From: Rhodopirellula sp.
GTDB taxonomy: Bacteria; Planctomycetota; Planctomycetia; Pirellulales; Pirellulaceae
Reading direction: 5' to 3'
Assembly (NCBI GenBank): GCA_002689655.1
Contig: NZHC01000017.1
Span: 1-46,345 of the forward strand
Length of the DNA stretch: 46,345 nucleotides
The notes under the pieces are model-generated. The model ran no database searches and had not been told where the DNA came from. It saw nothing but the letters and a program-made list of their open reading frames with translations. The position numbers were made by a program, and so were the translations under genes. Within the stretch, counting starts at the first letter, position 1. Each line of letters opens with the position of its first letter. Positions 7,379 through 15,774 of the stretch are shown in pieces.

Positions 7379-8842
7379 ATGTCCAAACCGAGCCGACGTG
7401 ACTTTTTGGCGACCTCCGCAGCTGCGAGTGGGTCCTTGCTGCTTACCGGCACGCGAGCTTCGGGGGCAGTCGATGGTGCGAGCAATCGCGTCAGAATTGC
7501 CGTTGCTGGTTTGAATGGTCGCGGGCAAAGTCATTTGGCTGGATGGCTGGGACAGGACAACGTTGAGGTGGCTTATGTCATCGATCCTGATGCTGATGTG
7601 CTTGCAAAGCGGATGCAGAGCCTTGAAAAGCGTACAGAAGGTAAATTTCAAACTAAAGCGATCAGCGATGTTCGCGAAGCGTTGGATGATAAGTCGGTGG
7701 ACGCAATTTCCATCGCAACCCCTAATCATTGGCACTCCTTGATGACCATCTGGGGCGCACAAGCTGGCAAGCATGTCTATGTTGAAAAACCAATGAGCCA
7801 TGACGTGGGTGAGGGGCGGATCGCGGTTGCTGCCCAGAAGAAGTACGGTGTCGTGATCCAGCATGGTACGCAGCGACGTAGCAGCGCCGGTATCGCGGGT
7901 CTGCATGAAGCGTTGCAAAATGGTGACCTGCCACGCCTGAAAATTTCCTATGGATACTGCTGTAAACCACGTGGTGGAATTGGGCACGAGCCTGTCGGAC
8001 CACCACCGGCGAACCTCGATTGGGATTTGTGGAAGGGGCCGGCGGTCATTAGCGATTTTCACGCTAATTATCATCCCTACGATTGGCACTGGTTCTGGAA
8101 GACCGGCAACGGCGATCTGAACAATCAAGGAACGCACCAGCTTGATGTCGCTCGCTGGGCACTCGATAAAGATCAGACTCATCCGGTACGCGTGATGGCA
8201 CTTGGTGGTCGTTTTCAGTGGGACGACCAAGGAGAGACGCCGAACACCATGTTTGGGCTCGCTGAGTACCCCAATGGTCAGATGGTTATCTTCAACGTTC
8301 GCAACGTGAATTATCCCAAATACCAGCGACAAGTATTTAATGAGTATTACCTTGAGGACGGCAGTAAAATTACTGGCGAGGGTAGTTACAAAATTTTGCG
8401 ACCCGGGGCATCGAAAGCAGAGCCGCTGAAGCTACCCCCCGGAAAAGTAACCCCAGGTGGCAATTGGGGAGCGTTCATCGCTGCGGTCCGTGCCAATGAC
8501 CCTAGCATGGCGAATGGAAACGTCGAGGATGCTCACTATGGCTGCGTCATGGGGCATCTCATGAACAACTCTTACCGCTTGGGTGAAAAAGCGCCGTTCA
8601 ATGCCAAAGCAGGTAAATTTGGGAACAACACGGATGCATCTGAGCATTTCATGAAATTGCATGAGGTGATGCGAGATGGCGTTGGAATTCCAGAAGACAA
8701 GGCTCAGTACACTGTCGGACCATGGCTGACGTTCGACCCGAAAACGGAACTACATACAGGGGATCACGCTGCAGCCGCGAATGCCCTGCTGAAAGACCCC
8801 AATAACAAAGGTTTTGAGGTTCCCACGCTTGATAGCGTTTGA
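7379..8842 (+). CDS. Gfo/Idh/MocA family oxidoreductase with twin-arginine signal
   Basis: A 487-residue NAD(P)-dependent oxidoreductase of the glucose-fructose oxidoreductase family. It starts with a TAT signal (SRRDFLATSAAASGS), then the Rossmann segment RVRIAVAGLNGRGQSHLAGW (about residues 40-60), the family motif VYVEKPMS with its conserved Lys at residue 137, and the C-terminal dimerisation domain with the NQGTHQLDVARWAL helix. Planctomycetes carry many paralogues, mostly thought to act on sugars or cyclitols in the periplasm; the substrate cannot be told from sequence. I use the ATG at 7379, just after a purine-rich GTGAGAT; a GTG at 7367 in the same frame is possible. Nothing links it to its neighbours beyond direction. 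Confidence 0.9.
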   Translation: MSKPSRRDFLATSAAASGSLLLTGTRASGAVDGASNRVRIAVAGLNGRGQSHLAGWLGQDNVEVAYVIDPDADVLAKRMQSLEKRTEGKFQTKAISDVREALDDKSVDAISIATPNHWHSLMTIWGAQAGKHVYVEKPMSHDVGEGRIAVAAQKKYGVVIQHGTQRRSSAGIAGLHEALQNGDLPRLKISYGYCCKPRGGIGHEPVGPPPANLDWDLWKGPAVISDFHANYHPYDWHWFWKTGNGDLNNQGTHQLDVARWALDKDQTHPVRVMALGGRFQWDDQGETPNTMFGLAEYPNGQMVIFNVRNVNYPKYQRQVFNEYYLEDGSKITGEGSYKILRPGASKAEPLKLPPGKVTPGGNWGAFIAAVRANDPSMANGNVEDAHYGCVMGHLMNNSYRLGEKAPFNAKAGKFGNNTDASEHFMKLHEVMRDGVGIPEDKAQYTVGPWLTFDPKTELHTGDHAAAANALLKDPNNKGFEVPTLDSV

Positions 8843-9266
8843 TCGACATGGCCACCGGTTGCGACTGGCGATCATAGTTTTTGGGCCTGCAAACTCCGCT
8901 TCGGGGGGTGAAGAAAACCTCTCGATGCGGTAACATCTGCATGAACGCCAAGCCTTGTTCGGGTCGTCCGAGCGGCAGGGCATGCTGTCACGACAGGAAT
9001 GTTGTGAATCATCGATTTGTCGTTGAATTCTCCGATGCCCCAGCTTTGCGGGGGAACTGATGATTTGGTCGGCATACATTGATCCGGTGAATGCCGAATG
9101 AGGTCGCATCGTGTCTGATCCGTAGGAATCTGGCGTTCCTGTGTGAACGGCATCTGGGTGTGATCTTGTTTTAGCGACTCAGAGAACGTGATTCTCTGGG
9201 TTTCTGCTTCACGGGAACAACCCCTTCGAACAATCTTCCCTCCAGATATGTCCTAGTATTTCCGCG
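8843..9266. other. Gene-free gap with several small inverted repeats
   Basis: No reading frame here looks coding. It contains three short hairpins: TCGGCAT (9069-9075) with ATGCCGA (9091-9097), AGGAA with TTCCT around 9124-9140, and CAGAGAA (9180-9186) with TTCTCTG (9192-9198, loop CGTGA). None has a T-run, so they are not standard terminators. The promoter of the following decarboxylase set should lie here, but I see no strong -35/-10 pair. Confidence 0.4.
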
Positions 9267-9602
9267 ATGCCAATGCTTCTGAAACAGACTGGCCTTACGC
9301 TTCTCGGTCAGAGTGACTTTCCGTTGGGCGGATCTGAATCCAACAATCTCGCTGATGGTGCGGTGCAAGCGTTAGTAGGATTGATAATTGTTTTTAGCGC
9401 ATTGATAGTGATCAGCCTGTTCATTGCGGCATTGCCGCGCATCCTGGCGATTTTATCCGCGGTGTGGCCTGAGGTTGACGAGCCTGCTGGCAATACTGGT
9501 CACCCAGATAGTCTCGTGGCCGATGATGGTGCAGTATTGGCTGCCATCGGTTATGTGCTGCATACGGAATTCCAGCGACAGTTGGAATCACATGATTCGT
9601 GA
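9267..9602 (+). CDS. oadG: Sodium-pump decarboxylase gamma subunit (OadG family)
   Basis: A 111-residue protein with one membrane span (ALVGLIIVFSALIVISLFIAALPRIL, about residues 33-58) and a polar, acidic C-terminal tail. This layout, and its position directly before a beta and an alpha subunit gene, fits OadG, the small subunit that holds the membrane and carboxyltransferase subunits together. Sequence conservation in the gamma family is low, so the call rests mainly on topology and context. The ATG at 9267 has no visible Shine-Dalgarno sequence; a second Met lies two codons later. The stop is 68 bases before the oadB start. The three genes are probably one transcript. The tail may help bind a metal ion as in characterised gamma subunits, which is inference. 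Confidence 0.75.
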   Translation: MPMLLKQTGLTLLGQSDFPLGGSESNNLADGAVQALVGLIIVFSALIVISLFIAALPRILAILSAVWPEVDEPAGNTGHPDSLVADDGAVLAAIGYVLHTEFQRQLESHDS

Positions 9603-9670
9603 GGGCGGAATAGCGGAATAGCTGAACTGGAATTGCAGGAGAATTTGGCGTACGGGCCACAACTGAGCTG

Positions 9671-10795
9671 ATGGAAATCCTTACTGATTTTTTTGACACC
9701 ACAGGTTTCGCAACTTTGACGTTGGGAAATGCGATCATGATCCTGATTGGGATCGTGTTCATTTTTCTGGCGATCACCAAAGATTATGAACCTCTACTTC
9801 TAGTGCCGATTGGAATGGGGGCCATTGTGGGAAATATCCCGGTGGCCGCAGGCATGGGCTTGAGTGTTTACGACGAAGGCAGCGTGCTTTCGTATCTGTA
9901 CTTTGGAGTGTCTGCGGGCGTCTATCCTCCGCTGATCTTCCTGGGGATCGGTGCCATGACCGATTTCTCCACCATGCTGTCCAACCCTAAGTTGGTATTG
10001 CTTGGAGCTGCCGCACAGATAGGTGTATTTCTGACCTTTTTCGGGGCTCTTTGGCTAGGATTCCAACCGAACGAAGCGGGGGCGATTGGAATCATCGGTG
10101 GTGCAGACGGCCCCACTGCCATTTTCTTGGCCTCAAAGTTGGCCCCCGGTCTTCTGGGGGCGATTGCGATAGCAGCCTACTCCTACATGGCTTTAGTGCC
10201 GGTTATTCAGCCCCCTATCATGAAGCTGCTAACCAGTCGTGAGGAACGGCTGATTCGGATGAAGCCTCCGAGAAAGGTGTCCAAACGCGAGAAGATGATC
10301 TTCCCGGTCGCTGCTTTTTTGATTTCAACGATGATCGCTCCAGGTGCTGTTGTGTTGTTGGGGATGTTGTTCTTCGGAAATTTGCTGAAGGAAAGTCTTG
10401 TGACCGAGCGTTTGGCTCAGACCGCTCGGACGGCGATGATCGATGTCGTCACTATCCTGCTCGGGTTCGCGGTCGGTGCCAGTACTCAGGCCGATACGTT
10501 TTTGACCCGGGATTCGCTCCAGATATTCGGTCTAGGTGCCTTGTCATTTGCAATCGCGACTGCGGGCGGTGTGCTATTCGCGAAATTCATGAATTTGTTT
10601 CTCACTGAAAAGATCAATCCGTTGGTCGGGGCTGCTGGTGTTTCAGCGGTTCCGGATTCGGCCCGCGTTGTTCAAATGGTGGGGCAGCAGGAAGACCCTC
10701 ATAATTTCCTCTTGATGCACGCTATGGCACCCAACGTGGCGGGCGTCGTTGGCTCAGCGATTGCCGCCGGTGTGCTGTGGTCTGTACTGACCTAA
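9671..10795 (+). CDS. oadB: Sodium-pump decarboxylase beta subunit (OadB family)
   Basis: OadB is the integral membrane subunit that decarboxylates carboxybiotin and pumps Na+ outward. The 374-residue protein has about nine or more hydrophobic segments. Both signature blocks are present: GIIGGADGPTAIFLASKLAP, with the Asp at residue 146 matching the Asp of the ion site, and NPLVGAAGVSAVPDSARV, with Asn316, Gly320, Ser325 and Arg332 at the positions known to matter in the Klebsiella subunit. The last block reads PDSAR where characterised proteins usually have PMAAR. A shorter re-entrant segment around MALVPVIQPPIMKLL is also typical. It lies between oadG and the biotin-carrying alpha subunit, 55 bases from the latter. 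The sequence shows all residues needed for Na+ coupling. Confidence 0.93.
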   Translation: MEILTDFFDTTGFATLTLGNAIMILIGIVFIFLAITKDYEPLLLVPIGMGAIVGNIPVAAGMGLSVYDEGSVLSYLYFGVSAGVYPPLIFLGIGAMTDFSTMLSNPKLVLLGAAAQIGVFLTFFGALWLGFQPNEAGAIGIIGGADGPTAIFLASKLAPGLLGAIAIAAYSYMALVPVIQPPIMKLLTSREERLIRMKPPRKVSKREKMIFPVAAFLISTMIAPGAVVLLGMLFFGNLLKESLVTERLAQTARTAMIDVVTILLGFAVGASTQADTFLTRDSLQIFGLGALSFAIATAGGVLFAKFMNLFLTEKINPLVGAAGVSAVPDSARVVQMVGQQEDPHNFLLMHAMAPNVAGVVGSAIAAGVLWSVLT

Positions 10796-10850
10796 CAATC
10801 CGTTTTTTAGTCCAAGCTTTTTTCCAGATACCTTCGGAAGATTTTGAACC

Positions 10851-12668
10851 GTGGCGAAAAAGAAAGTCCAGTTCATGTGCACCGCGTTCAGAGACGGTTT
10901 TCAATCCGTTTTTGGAGCGCGCGTCTTCACACCCGATTTCCTTCCAGCGGTTGCTGCTGCTCGTGATGCAGGCATCAGTTGGTTCGAGGCGGGGGGCGGA
11001 GCCAGATTTCAATCGTTGTATTTTTATTGCAATGAGGATGCGTTCGACATGATGGACGCTTTCCGGGAAACGGCCGGCCCAGATGCGAATTTGCAGACAC
11101 TTGCCAGAGGTGTCAACGTCGTGGGGCTGGATTCGCAGTCCAGTGATATCGTCAAACTTCATGCGGAGCTATTTAAAAAGCATGGCATGACGACCATTCG
11201 TAACTTCGACGCCTTGAATGACGTTAATAATCTTATCTACAGCGGTCGCTGCATTGTTGAGGCTGGGTTGAAGCATCAGGTTTGCGTCACGCTGATGGAA
11301 TTGCCACCAGGATGTGCCGGAGCCCACGACGCAGAGTTCTACGCTTCGACATTGCAGCAGATTCTTGATGCAGATATTCCGTTTGATGCGATCTGCTTCA
11401 AAGATGCCTCTGGAACTGCGGTTCCCTCCAAGGTCTACGATACAATTCGGCAAGCCCGGAAAATGTTGCCTGCCGATACATTCATACATTTTCACACGCA
11501 TGAGACAGCGGGCGTCAGTGTACTGGCGAACAAGGCCGCGTTGGATGCTGGTGCTGACGCCATCGATCTGTCGATGGCTCCCTGTTCTGGAGGCACGTGC
11601 CAGCCTGATATCTTGGTCATGTGGCACGCTCTGCGCGGTAGTGACTTTGAACTCGATGTGGACGTCGAGAAGGTTCGTGAGGCAGAAGAAGTATTCAAAG
11701 ATTGCATGAGTGATTACTTCCTACCGCCAGAGGCTACCGCAGTCGAACCCCTCATTCCCTGGAGTCCAATGCCCGGTGGGGCTCTGACGGCGAATACGCA
11801 GATGTTGCGTGACAACAATATCATGGAGAAGTATCCCGAGATCATCATGGCGATGAGTGATGTTGTTCGCAAAGGTGGATTTGGAACCTCGGTTACGCCT
11901 GTGTCGCAGTTTTATTTTCAACAGGCGTTTAATAACGTCATGTTCGGTCCTTGGAAGAAGATTGCAGAACCCTATGGCAAGATGGTTCTCGGTTACTTCG
12001 GCAAGACCCCTGTGCCGCCCGATGAAAGTATTGTCGAGTTAGCTGGCGAACAGTTGGGGCTCGAGCCGACAACCCGTCCCGTGTTGGAGCTGAATGACGA
12101 GGATCCCAGCAAGGGGATTCCTGCTGCAAAGAAAATGCTGGAGGACGAGGGGCTTGAGACGACCGATGAGAATGTCTTCATTGCCGCTGCCTGTAAAGAG
12201 AAGGGAATTCGTTTTCTGAAGGGAGAGGCTGAGACAGGTGTCCGCAAGGTGGATAAGACTCAGGCTAGTCAGTCTGCTCCTGCAACTCCTCAGCAGGGGC
12301 CTGCCGAATACGTTGTTTCGGTTAACGGTGAAGATGTCTTCATGGCTTTTGAAGGCAACATGGTCACCGTCGACGGCAAAGTCTACCGTGTCGGGATCAA
12401 GCCTCAAGCTGGTGGAGGATCCACCGAGCGGGCGAGTACGGCTGATGCGGATGTGACTGAAGTTGAATCGCAAATGCCAGGCGTTGTATTTAAACAGTTA
12501 GTGAAGAAGGGTGATCGTGTTCGTGCTGGGGAAGCTATTTTGATTCTCGAAGCCATGAAGATGGAAATGGAGGTTGCCTCGCCAGTGGATGGTCATGTTT
12601 CTGAAATCTCGGTCGGAGTCGGTGATCAGGTGGCGACTGGACAAGTCTTAGCGAAAATAACGGGCTGA
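10851..12668 (+). CDS. oadA: Biotin-dependent decarboxylase/carboxyltransferase alpha subunit (OadA-like)
   Basis: A 605-residue protein with an N-terminal carboxyltransferase TIM barrel, a linker region and a C-terminal biotinyl domain. The barrel keeps the active-site pattern of oxaloacetate decarboxylase and the pyruvate carboxylase CT domain: Asp15 in FRDGFQS, Lys184 in CFKDASG and His215/His217 in HFHTHETAG. The biotin site is EAMKME with the acceptor Lys at about residue 570. Several barrel blocks differ clearly from textbook OadA (for example EAGGGARFQSLYF), so oxaloacetate is likely but another 2-oxo acid cannot be excluded. It starts with GTG at 10851 with GGAAG about ten bases upstream. 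With OadG and OadB it would form a Na+-exporting decarboxylase; no biotin carboxylase gene is nearby, as expected for a pump. Confidence 0.85.
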   Translation: MAKKKVQFMCTAFRDGFQSVFGARVFTPDFLPAVAAARDAGISWFEAGGGARFQSLYFYCNEDAFDMMDAFRETAGPDANLQTLARGVNVVGLDSQSSDIVKLHAELFKKHGMTTIRNFDALNDVNNLIYSGRCIVEAGLKHQVCVTLMELPPGCAGAHDAEFYASTLQQILDADIPFDAICFKDASGTAVPSKVYDTIRQARKMLPADTFIHFHTHETAGVSVLANKAALDAGADAIDLSMAPCSGGTCQPDILVMWHALRGSDFELDVDVEKVREAEEVFKDCMSDYFLPPEATAVEPLIPWSPMPGGALTANTQMLRDNNIMEKYPEIIMAMSDVVRKGGFGTSVTPVSQFYFQQAFNNVMFGPWKKIAEPYGKMVLGYFGKTPVPPDESIVELAGEQLGLEPTTRPVLELNDEDPSKGIPAAKKMLEDEGLETTDENVFIAAACKEKGIRFLKGEAETGVRKVDKTQASQSAPATPQQGPAEYVVSVNGEDVFMAFEGNMVTVDGKVYRVGIKPQAGGGSTERASTADADVTEVESQMPGVVFKQLVKKGDRVRAGEAILILEAMKMEMEVASPVDGHVSEISVGVGDQVATGQVLAKITG

Positions 12669-12723
12669 GCTCGGTGGAACCTCTGCTTTCAATCTGTAGT
12701 ATCCGCGGTTGGATGTGATTCAA

Positions 12724-12781
12724 TGTAACGTGGATGTCGTGAGATAATGCCGGTTGCTTGTGTGTTGCAATCCGCGTTACA
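12724..12781. repeat. 12-bp inverted repeat downstream of oadA
   Basis: TGTAACGTGGAT (12724-12735) and ATCCGCGTTACA (12770-12781) are complementary at 11 of 12 positions, and the one exception is a G-U pair in RNA. The loop is 34 bases. There is no T-run after the second arm. It lies 56 bases after the oadA stop. Confidence 0.5.
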
Positions 12782-13004
12782 CGTTGGCTTCCTTGCCGAG
12801 CTTGGTAGTGGTAACACTGCGATCGTGATGGATTCGGCCGAGGTGTGGCAGGCACTATTTTGGTCTTTGTTGAATTTGTGTTTAACATTGCTGTCTGTGT
12901 GGCTGGCTTGGCAGGCGGGTGTCTGTTCTGTGGTGGCAATAGGGCTAATCCAGCGTTTCACGAGTTTTCCAAGTGCAGCATCCGGTCAGTTTCGGTTGCG
13001 CTAG
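12747..13004 (+). CDS. Possible small membrane protein
   Basis: An open frame of 85 codons starting with ATG inside the loop of the inverted repeat described above. It has one or two hydrophobic segments (ALFWSLLNLCLTLLSVWLAW, then VCSVVAIGLI) and a short basic end (QFRLR). The ribosome site is poor (GAGATA directly before the ATG), and I recognise no family. It could be a real small membrane protein or a chance frame in the 590-base stretch between oadA and the next gene. The rest of that stretch holds the two inverted repeats and no other convincing gene. Confidence 0.2.
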   Translation: MPVACVLQSALHVGFLAELGSGNTAIVMDSAEVWQALFWSLLNLCLTLLSVWLAWQAGVCSVVAIGLIQRFTSFPSAASGQFRLR

Positions 13005-13045
13005 GAGTCGATTTGCTGCGTACGCTATACTAAAAACGTAGGGAT

Positions 13046-13066
13046 CTGAGCGGGGGTTACGCTCAG
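13046..13066 (+). promoter_or_regulatory. Hairpin in the probable leader of the HEAT/LRR/PDZ gene
   Basis: A perfect 7-bp stem CTGAGCG (13046-13052) / CGCTCAG (13060-13066) with loop GGGGTTA. It lies about 190 bases before the start codon and about 15 bases after a TATACT hexamer (13026-13031) that could be a -10 box, although no matching -35 is visible. There is no T-run, so it is not a simple terminator. Confidence 0.3.
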
Positions 13067-13258
13067 CATCTGGAAAAGACTTCTAATGCCAAGAAATTTT
13101 CCCTAGAGGACTGATGGGACTTTTTGTCAGCTCTCGGAAATTGTGGTGTTGATCCCGGGATTGTATTGCCAGACGACACGACGAGTACCACTTGCTCGGC
13201 CTTGAATGAGTGGCGGGCTCTCGGAACTGCTGAAGTGTTCACCAATGGCGGATTTCTA

Positions 13259-14440
13259 ATGATTTTATCCATTCACAATTCGAAATTTGCTGCCTTGTTT
13301 GTGTTGGGGTTGGTCCTGACTTTGATTTCGGTAGTCACTGCTGATAAAGCGACTGCCCAAGGCCAGTTGGGCGAGGGAACCCCCGCGGTCGTTTCCAAGG
13401 ATACCGCAGCTTACTGGATCAAGCAGTTGTCGCATGAGCATTACTTGCGACGTGAAAAGGCTAGCCAGAAAATCAAGGAGATGGGGCCTGTGGTGATTCC
13501 TGATTTGGTCACCGCAATGAATCAAGGTGACTTGGAGGTGATTGAACGCGCCGTTGCAGTAATTTCAGACTTCGCGATCACCCTTGAGCCGGCTGATGAC
13601 GGCAACGCATGGGAAACACTGCAAAACATGGCTGAAAATTCAGTGGGTCGTCGTGCTCTGGCTGCCAAGGCTGCAATGGACGAGGTTGCTGAGTCAAGGT
13701 CTGAGCGGGCTGAAGGGTTGCTCATTGCTGCAGGACTGTTCATCGGGGACGGAGATTTTTCCGTCGCTGCCTCGCAAAGCTTGTTGCCGCTTATTGAGGT
13801 GGGAGACCGGTGGAATGGAGACGTTAAGGTGCTTCGTTGGTTGGAGTGGGCGGGCGGCATTGGGCATGTGCGTGTCTCTGGCAAGGCGGTTAAGGGCAGC
13901 GTGCTTCGCAACGTTGCCCGAATGCCCGATTTAACAGCTATCGCAATCGTGAATTCTGACGCCGCGGTAGAGGATGAGGTTTTTTCATCGCTGAGTGTGA
14001 TGGAGCGTATTGAATCCCTCGACATAAGATACGTGAAACTTACCGAGCAACAGGGCGAGATCATTTCTCGCTTACCGCTACGGACGTCGCTGACATTGAT
14101 GGGAACCAGTATCACCTCGGCTGCGGTTGAAAAAATTCGGAGCCGACTATCAGGGCTTGAAATTCAGTTCCGGCAGGGTGGGTTTCTTGGCGTTTCGTGT
14201 TATCCCGAAGAACAGGTATGTCTGGTCAGTAAGGTTTATCCCAACACAGCTGCATCTGACGCTGGCCTAATGTTTCGGGACATAATCGTAGGTGCTGGTA
14301 AAGATGACGTCTCGGATTTCAGTACTCTGCAGGAGACTATCAACAAGCATCAGGCGGGTGATGAGATCGAAATCAGATTTCTTCGTGGCGGTAAGTTATT
14401 GAAGTCCACGGTGAAGTTGAGGCGGTTGGAAGAAAATTGA
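13259..14440 (+). CDS. Exported HEAT/LRR/PDZ-domain protein
   Basis: About 393 residues. An N-terminal signal peptide (hydrophobic core FAALFVLGLVLTLISVVTA) is followed by HEAT-like helical repeats (about residues 50-160, for example LRREKASQKIKEMGPVVIPDLVTAM), then an LRR-like region (MERIESLDIRY, RTSLTLMGTSITSAAVEKI), and a C-terminal PDZ domain of about 85 residues beginning FLGVSCYPEE and holding VYPNTAASDAGLMFRDIIVG. No protease domain is present, so it is likely a binding or scaffold protein in the periplasm; such combinations are common in planctomycetes. I start it at the ATG at 13259 after GGCGGA, because this gives the signal peptide; the frame is open upstream to 13124. Its stop overlaps the mutY start as TTGA, so the two are probably co-translated. 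Confidence 0.75.
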   Translation: MILSIHNSKFAALFVLGLVLTLISVVTADKATAQGQLGEGTPAVVSKDTAAYWIKQLSHEHYLRREKASQKIKEMGPVVIPDLVTAMNQGDLEVIERAVAVISDFAITLEPADDGNAWETLQNMAENSVGRRALAAKAAMDEVAESRSERAEGLLIAAGLFIGDGDFSVAASQSLLPLIEVGDRWNGDVKVLRWLEWAGGIGHVRVSGKAVKGSVLRNVARMPDLTAIAIVNSDAAVEDEVFSSLSVMERIESLDIRYVKLTEQQGEIISRLPLRTSLTLMGTSITSAAVEKIRSRLSGLEIQFRQGGFLGVSCYPEEQVCLVSKVYPNTAASDAGLMFRDIIVGAGKDDVSDFSTLQETINKHQAGDEIEIRFLRGGKLLKSTVKLRRLEEN

Positions 14441-15648
14441 ACGGTTCTGACGCGTCAAAAATTAGCGATCAAGGTCTGCAGCATGATGACGTTTGGCAAC
14501 AAACGCGGTGGCGATCGCGTGTCCGAAGGAGTCTGTTAGCTTGGTTCGCCAAGCATGCGCGAGACCTTCCTTGGCGTCGTCAGTCTACGCCCTACCGTGT
14601 TTGGGTTAGTGAAGTCATGTTGCAGCAGACGCAGGTGGCGACTGTACTGCCCTACTATGCAAGATTCATGGATTCCTTTCCTACCGTGCAGAAACTGGCT
14701 GCCGCTGATGAACAGGTCTTGCTCTCACATTGGGAAGGCTTGGGATATTACCGAAGAGCACGGTCGCTTCATGCTGCAGCGAAACTGATCGTTGCTGATC
14801 ATGGTGGTGTGTTTCCGTTGCAATTCGATGAGGTGCTCGCTTTGCCGGGCATCGGTCGATACACCGCCGGTGCGATTCTTTCGATTTCCAACGGGCAGAG
14901 GCAGCCCGTTTTGGAAGGGAATACACAGCGAGTTTTCAGCCGCTGGATTGCACTTCGGGGCAGCCCCGCAGACACCGTCAATAACCGCTTGTTATGGCAG
15001 GTCGCCGAAAAAATGTTGCCGCGAAAGGATGCTGGAACCTTTAATCAGGCAGCGATGGAGTTAGGGGCGTTGGTTTGTAAGCCGAAACAACCAGCTTGCC
15101 ACGAGTGTCCGGTGGCATCGGCTTGTTGTGCATATCAAGCGGGATTGGAGCAGGACATCCCCGGAAAGGTGACACGAGTGACGTACGAAGATCGTATCGA
15201 GTATGTCCTGGTTGTTCCGAAGTCCGCAAAAAAGACAGGTCGCAGCAAACGGGGGGGGGGAAATGACATTCAATCAGGTCGTCGGCTGCAACAGTTTTTG
15301 GTGCGTCCGCTGCCAGAAGGCGGGCGTTGGGCAGGGCTATGGGATTTCCCGAGGACCACGCGAGCATCGCTGGGCAGTATCACTGAGGCCGCGACGCAGT
15401 TATCAGCAGAGGTCGGTGTGAATCTTGTCCCAGGGATTCGGTTAGTGACGATAAAGCATGCAGTGACCAAGTACCGTATTTCCTTGCAGGTTTATCTGGC
15501 GGATTCGCTCGATATCCTTGAGAAGCCCGGAAAACCTTGGAAATATGTGTCATTGGCAGAGTTGGCTGAGATGCCAATGAGTGTGACTGGCCGAAAAATC
15601 GTCAAAATTTTGAATGAGGATTCCCAACTGCGATTGCCCATGTCCTAG
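14437..15648 (+). CDS. mutY: A/G-specific adenine glycosylase
   Basis: MutY removes adenine mispaired with 8-oxoguanine. The 403-residue protein has the HhH-GPD catalytic domain with the catalytic Glu59 (SEVMLQQTQV), the helix-hairpin-helix LPGIGRYTAGA (136-146), a 4Fe-4S loop with Cys214, 221, 224 and 230 in C-x6-C-x2-C-x5-C spacing, and a C-terminal NUDIX-like recognition domain from about 280. Two features are odd. The conserved catalytic Asp in LDGN is Glu160 here (VLEGNTQRV). A run of ten G at 15251-15260 encodes RGGG in the linker before the C-terminal domain. The start is TTG at 14437, overlapping the previous stop and preceded by GGAAG; no closer ATG exists. Despite the Asp to Glu change, the rest of the fold is intact. 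Confidence 0.92.
   Translation: MNGSDASKISDQGLQHDDVWQQTRWRSRVRRSLLAWFAKHARDLPWRRQSTPYRVWVSEVMLQQTQVATVLPYYARFMDSFPTVQKLAAADEQVLLSHWEGLGYYRRARSLHAAAKLIVADHGGVFPLQFDEVLALPGIGRYTAGAILSISNGQRQPVLEGNTQRVFSRWIALRGSPADTVNNRLLWQVAEKMLPRKDAGTFNQAAMELGALVCKPKQPACHECPVASACCAYQAGLEQDIPGKVTRVTYEDRIEYVLVVPKSAKKTGRSKRGGGNDIQSGRRLQQFLVRPLPEGGRWAGLWDFPRTTRASLGSITEAATQLSAEVGVNLVPGIRLVTIKHAVTKYRISLQVYLADSLDILEKPGKPWKYVSLAELAEMPMSVTGRKIVKILNEDSQLRLPMS
15251..15260 (+). repeat. Homopolymer of ten G inside mutY
   Basis: Ten consecutive G within the coding sequence, at codons 272-275 (Arg-Gly-Gly-Gly). As written the frame is intact. Tracts of this length slip readily during replication in many bacteria, and they are also prone to sequencing error. 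Confidence 0.9.
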
Positions 15649-15774
15649 TCCAACTCAGGCTGCATTCGATTATAATTCCGAGAGGTATCTGAAGGCTTGC
15701 ATGAACGGCCTGCAGATGATCTCCATCCATTAACGCGAGCTCAGTTCGAGTACGCTTTGAAAAAGAGTTGTAAA

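Noticed and set aside
7322-8332. 336-codon frame on the minus strand inside the Gfo/Idh gene
   Set aside because: It is antisense to a gene with clear family motifs; the translation has no recognisable domain and is likely a by-product of codon use.
9180-9198. Terminator after the Gfo/Idh gene
   Set aside because: The 7-bp stem lacks a T-run on either side.
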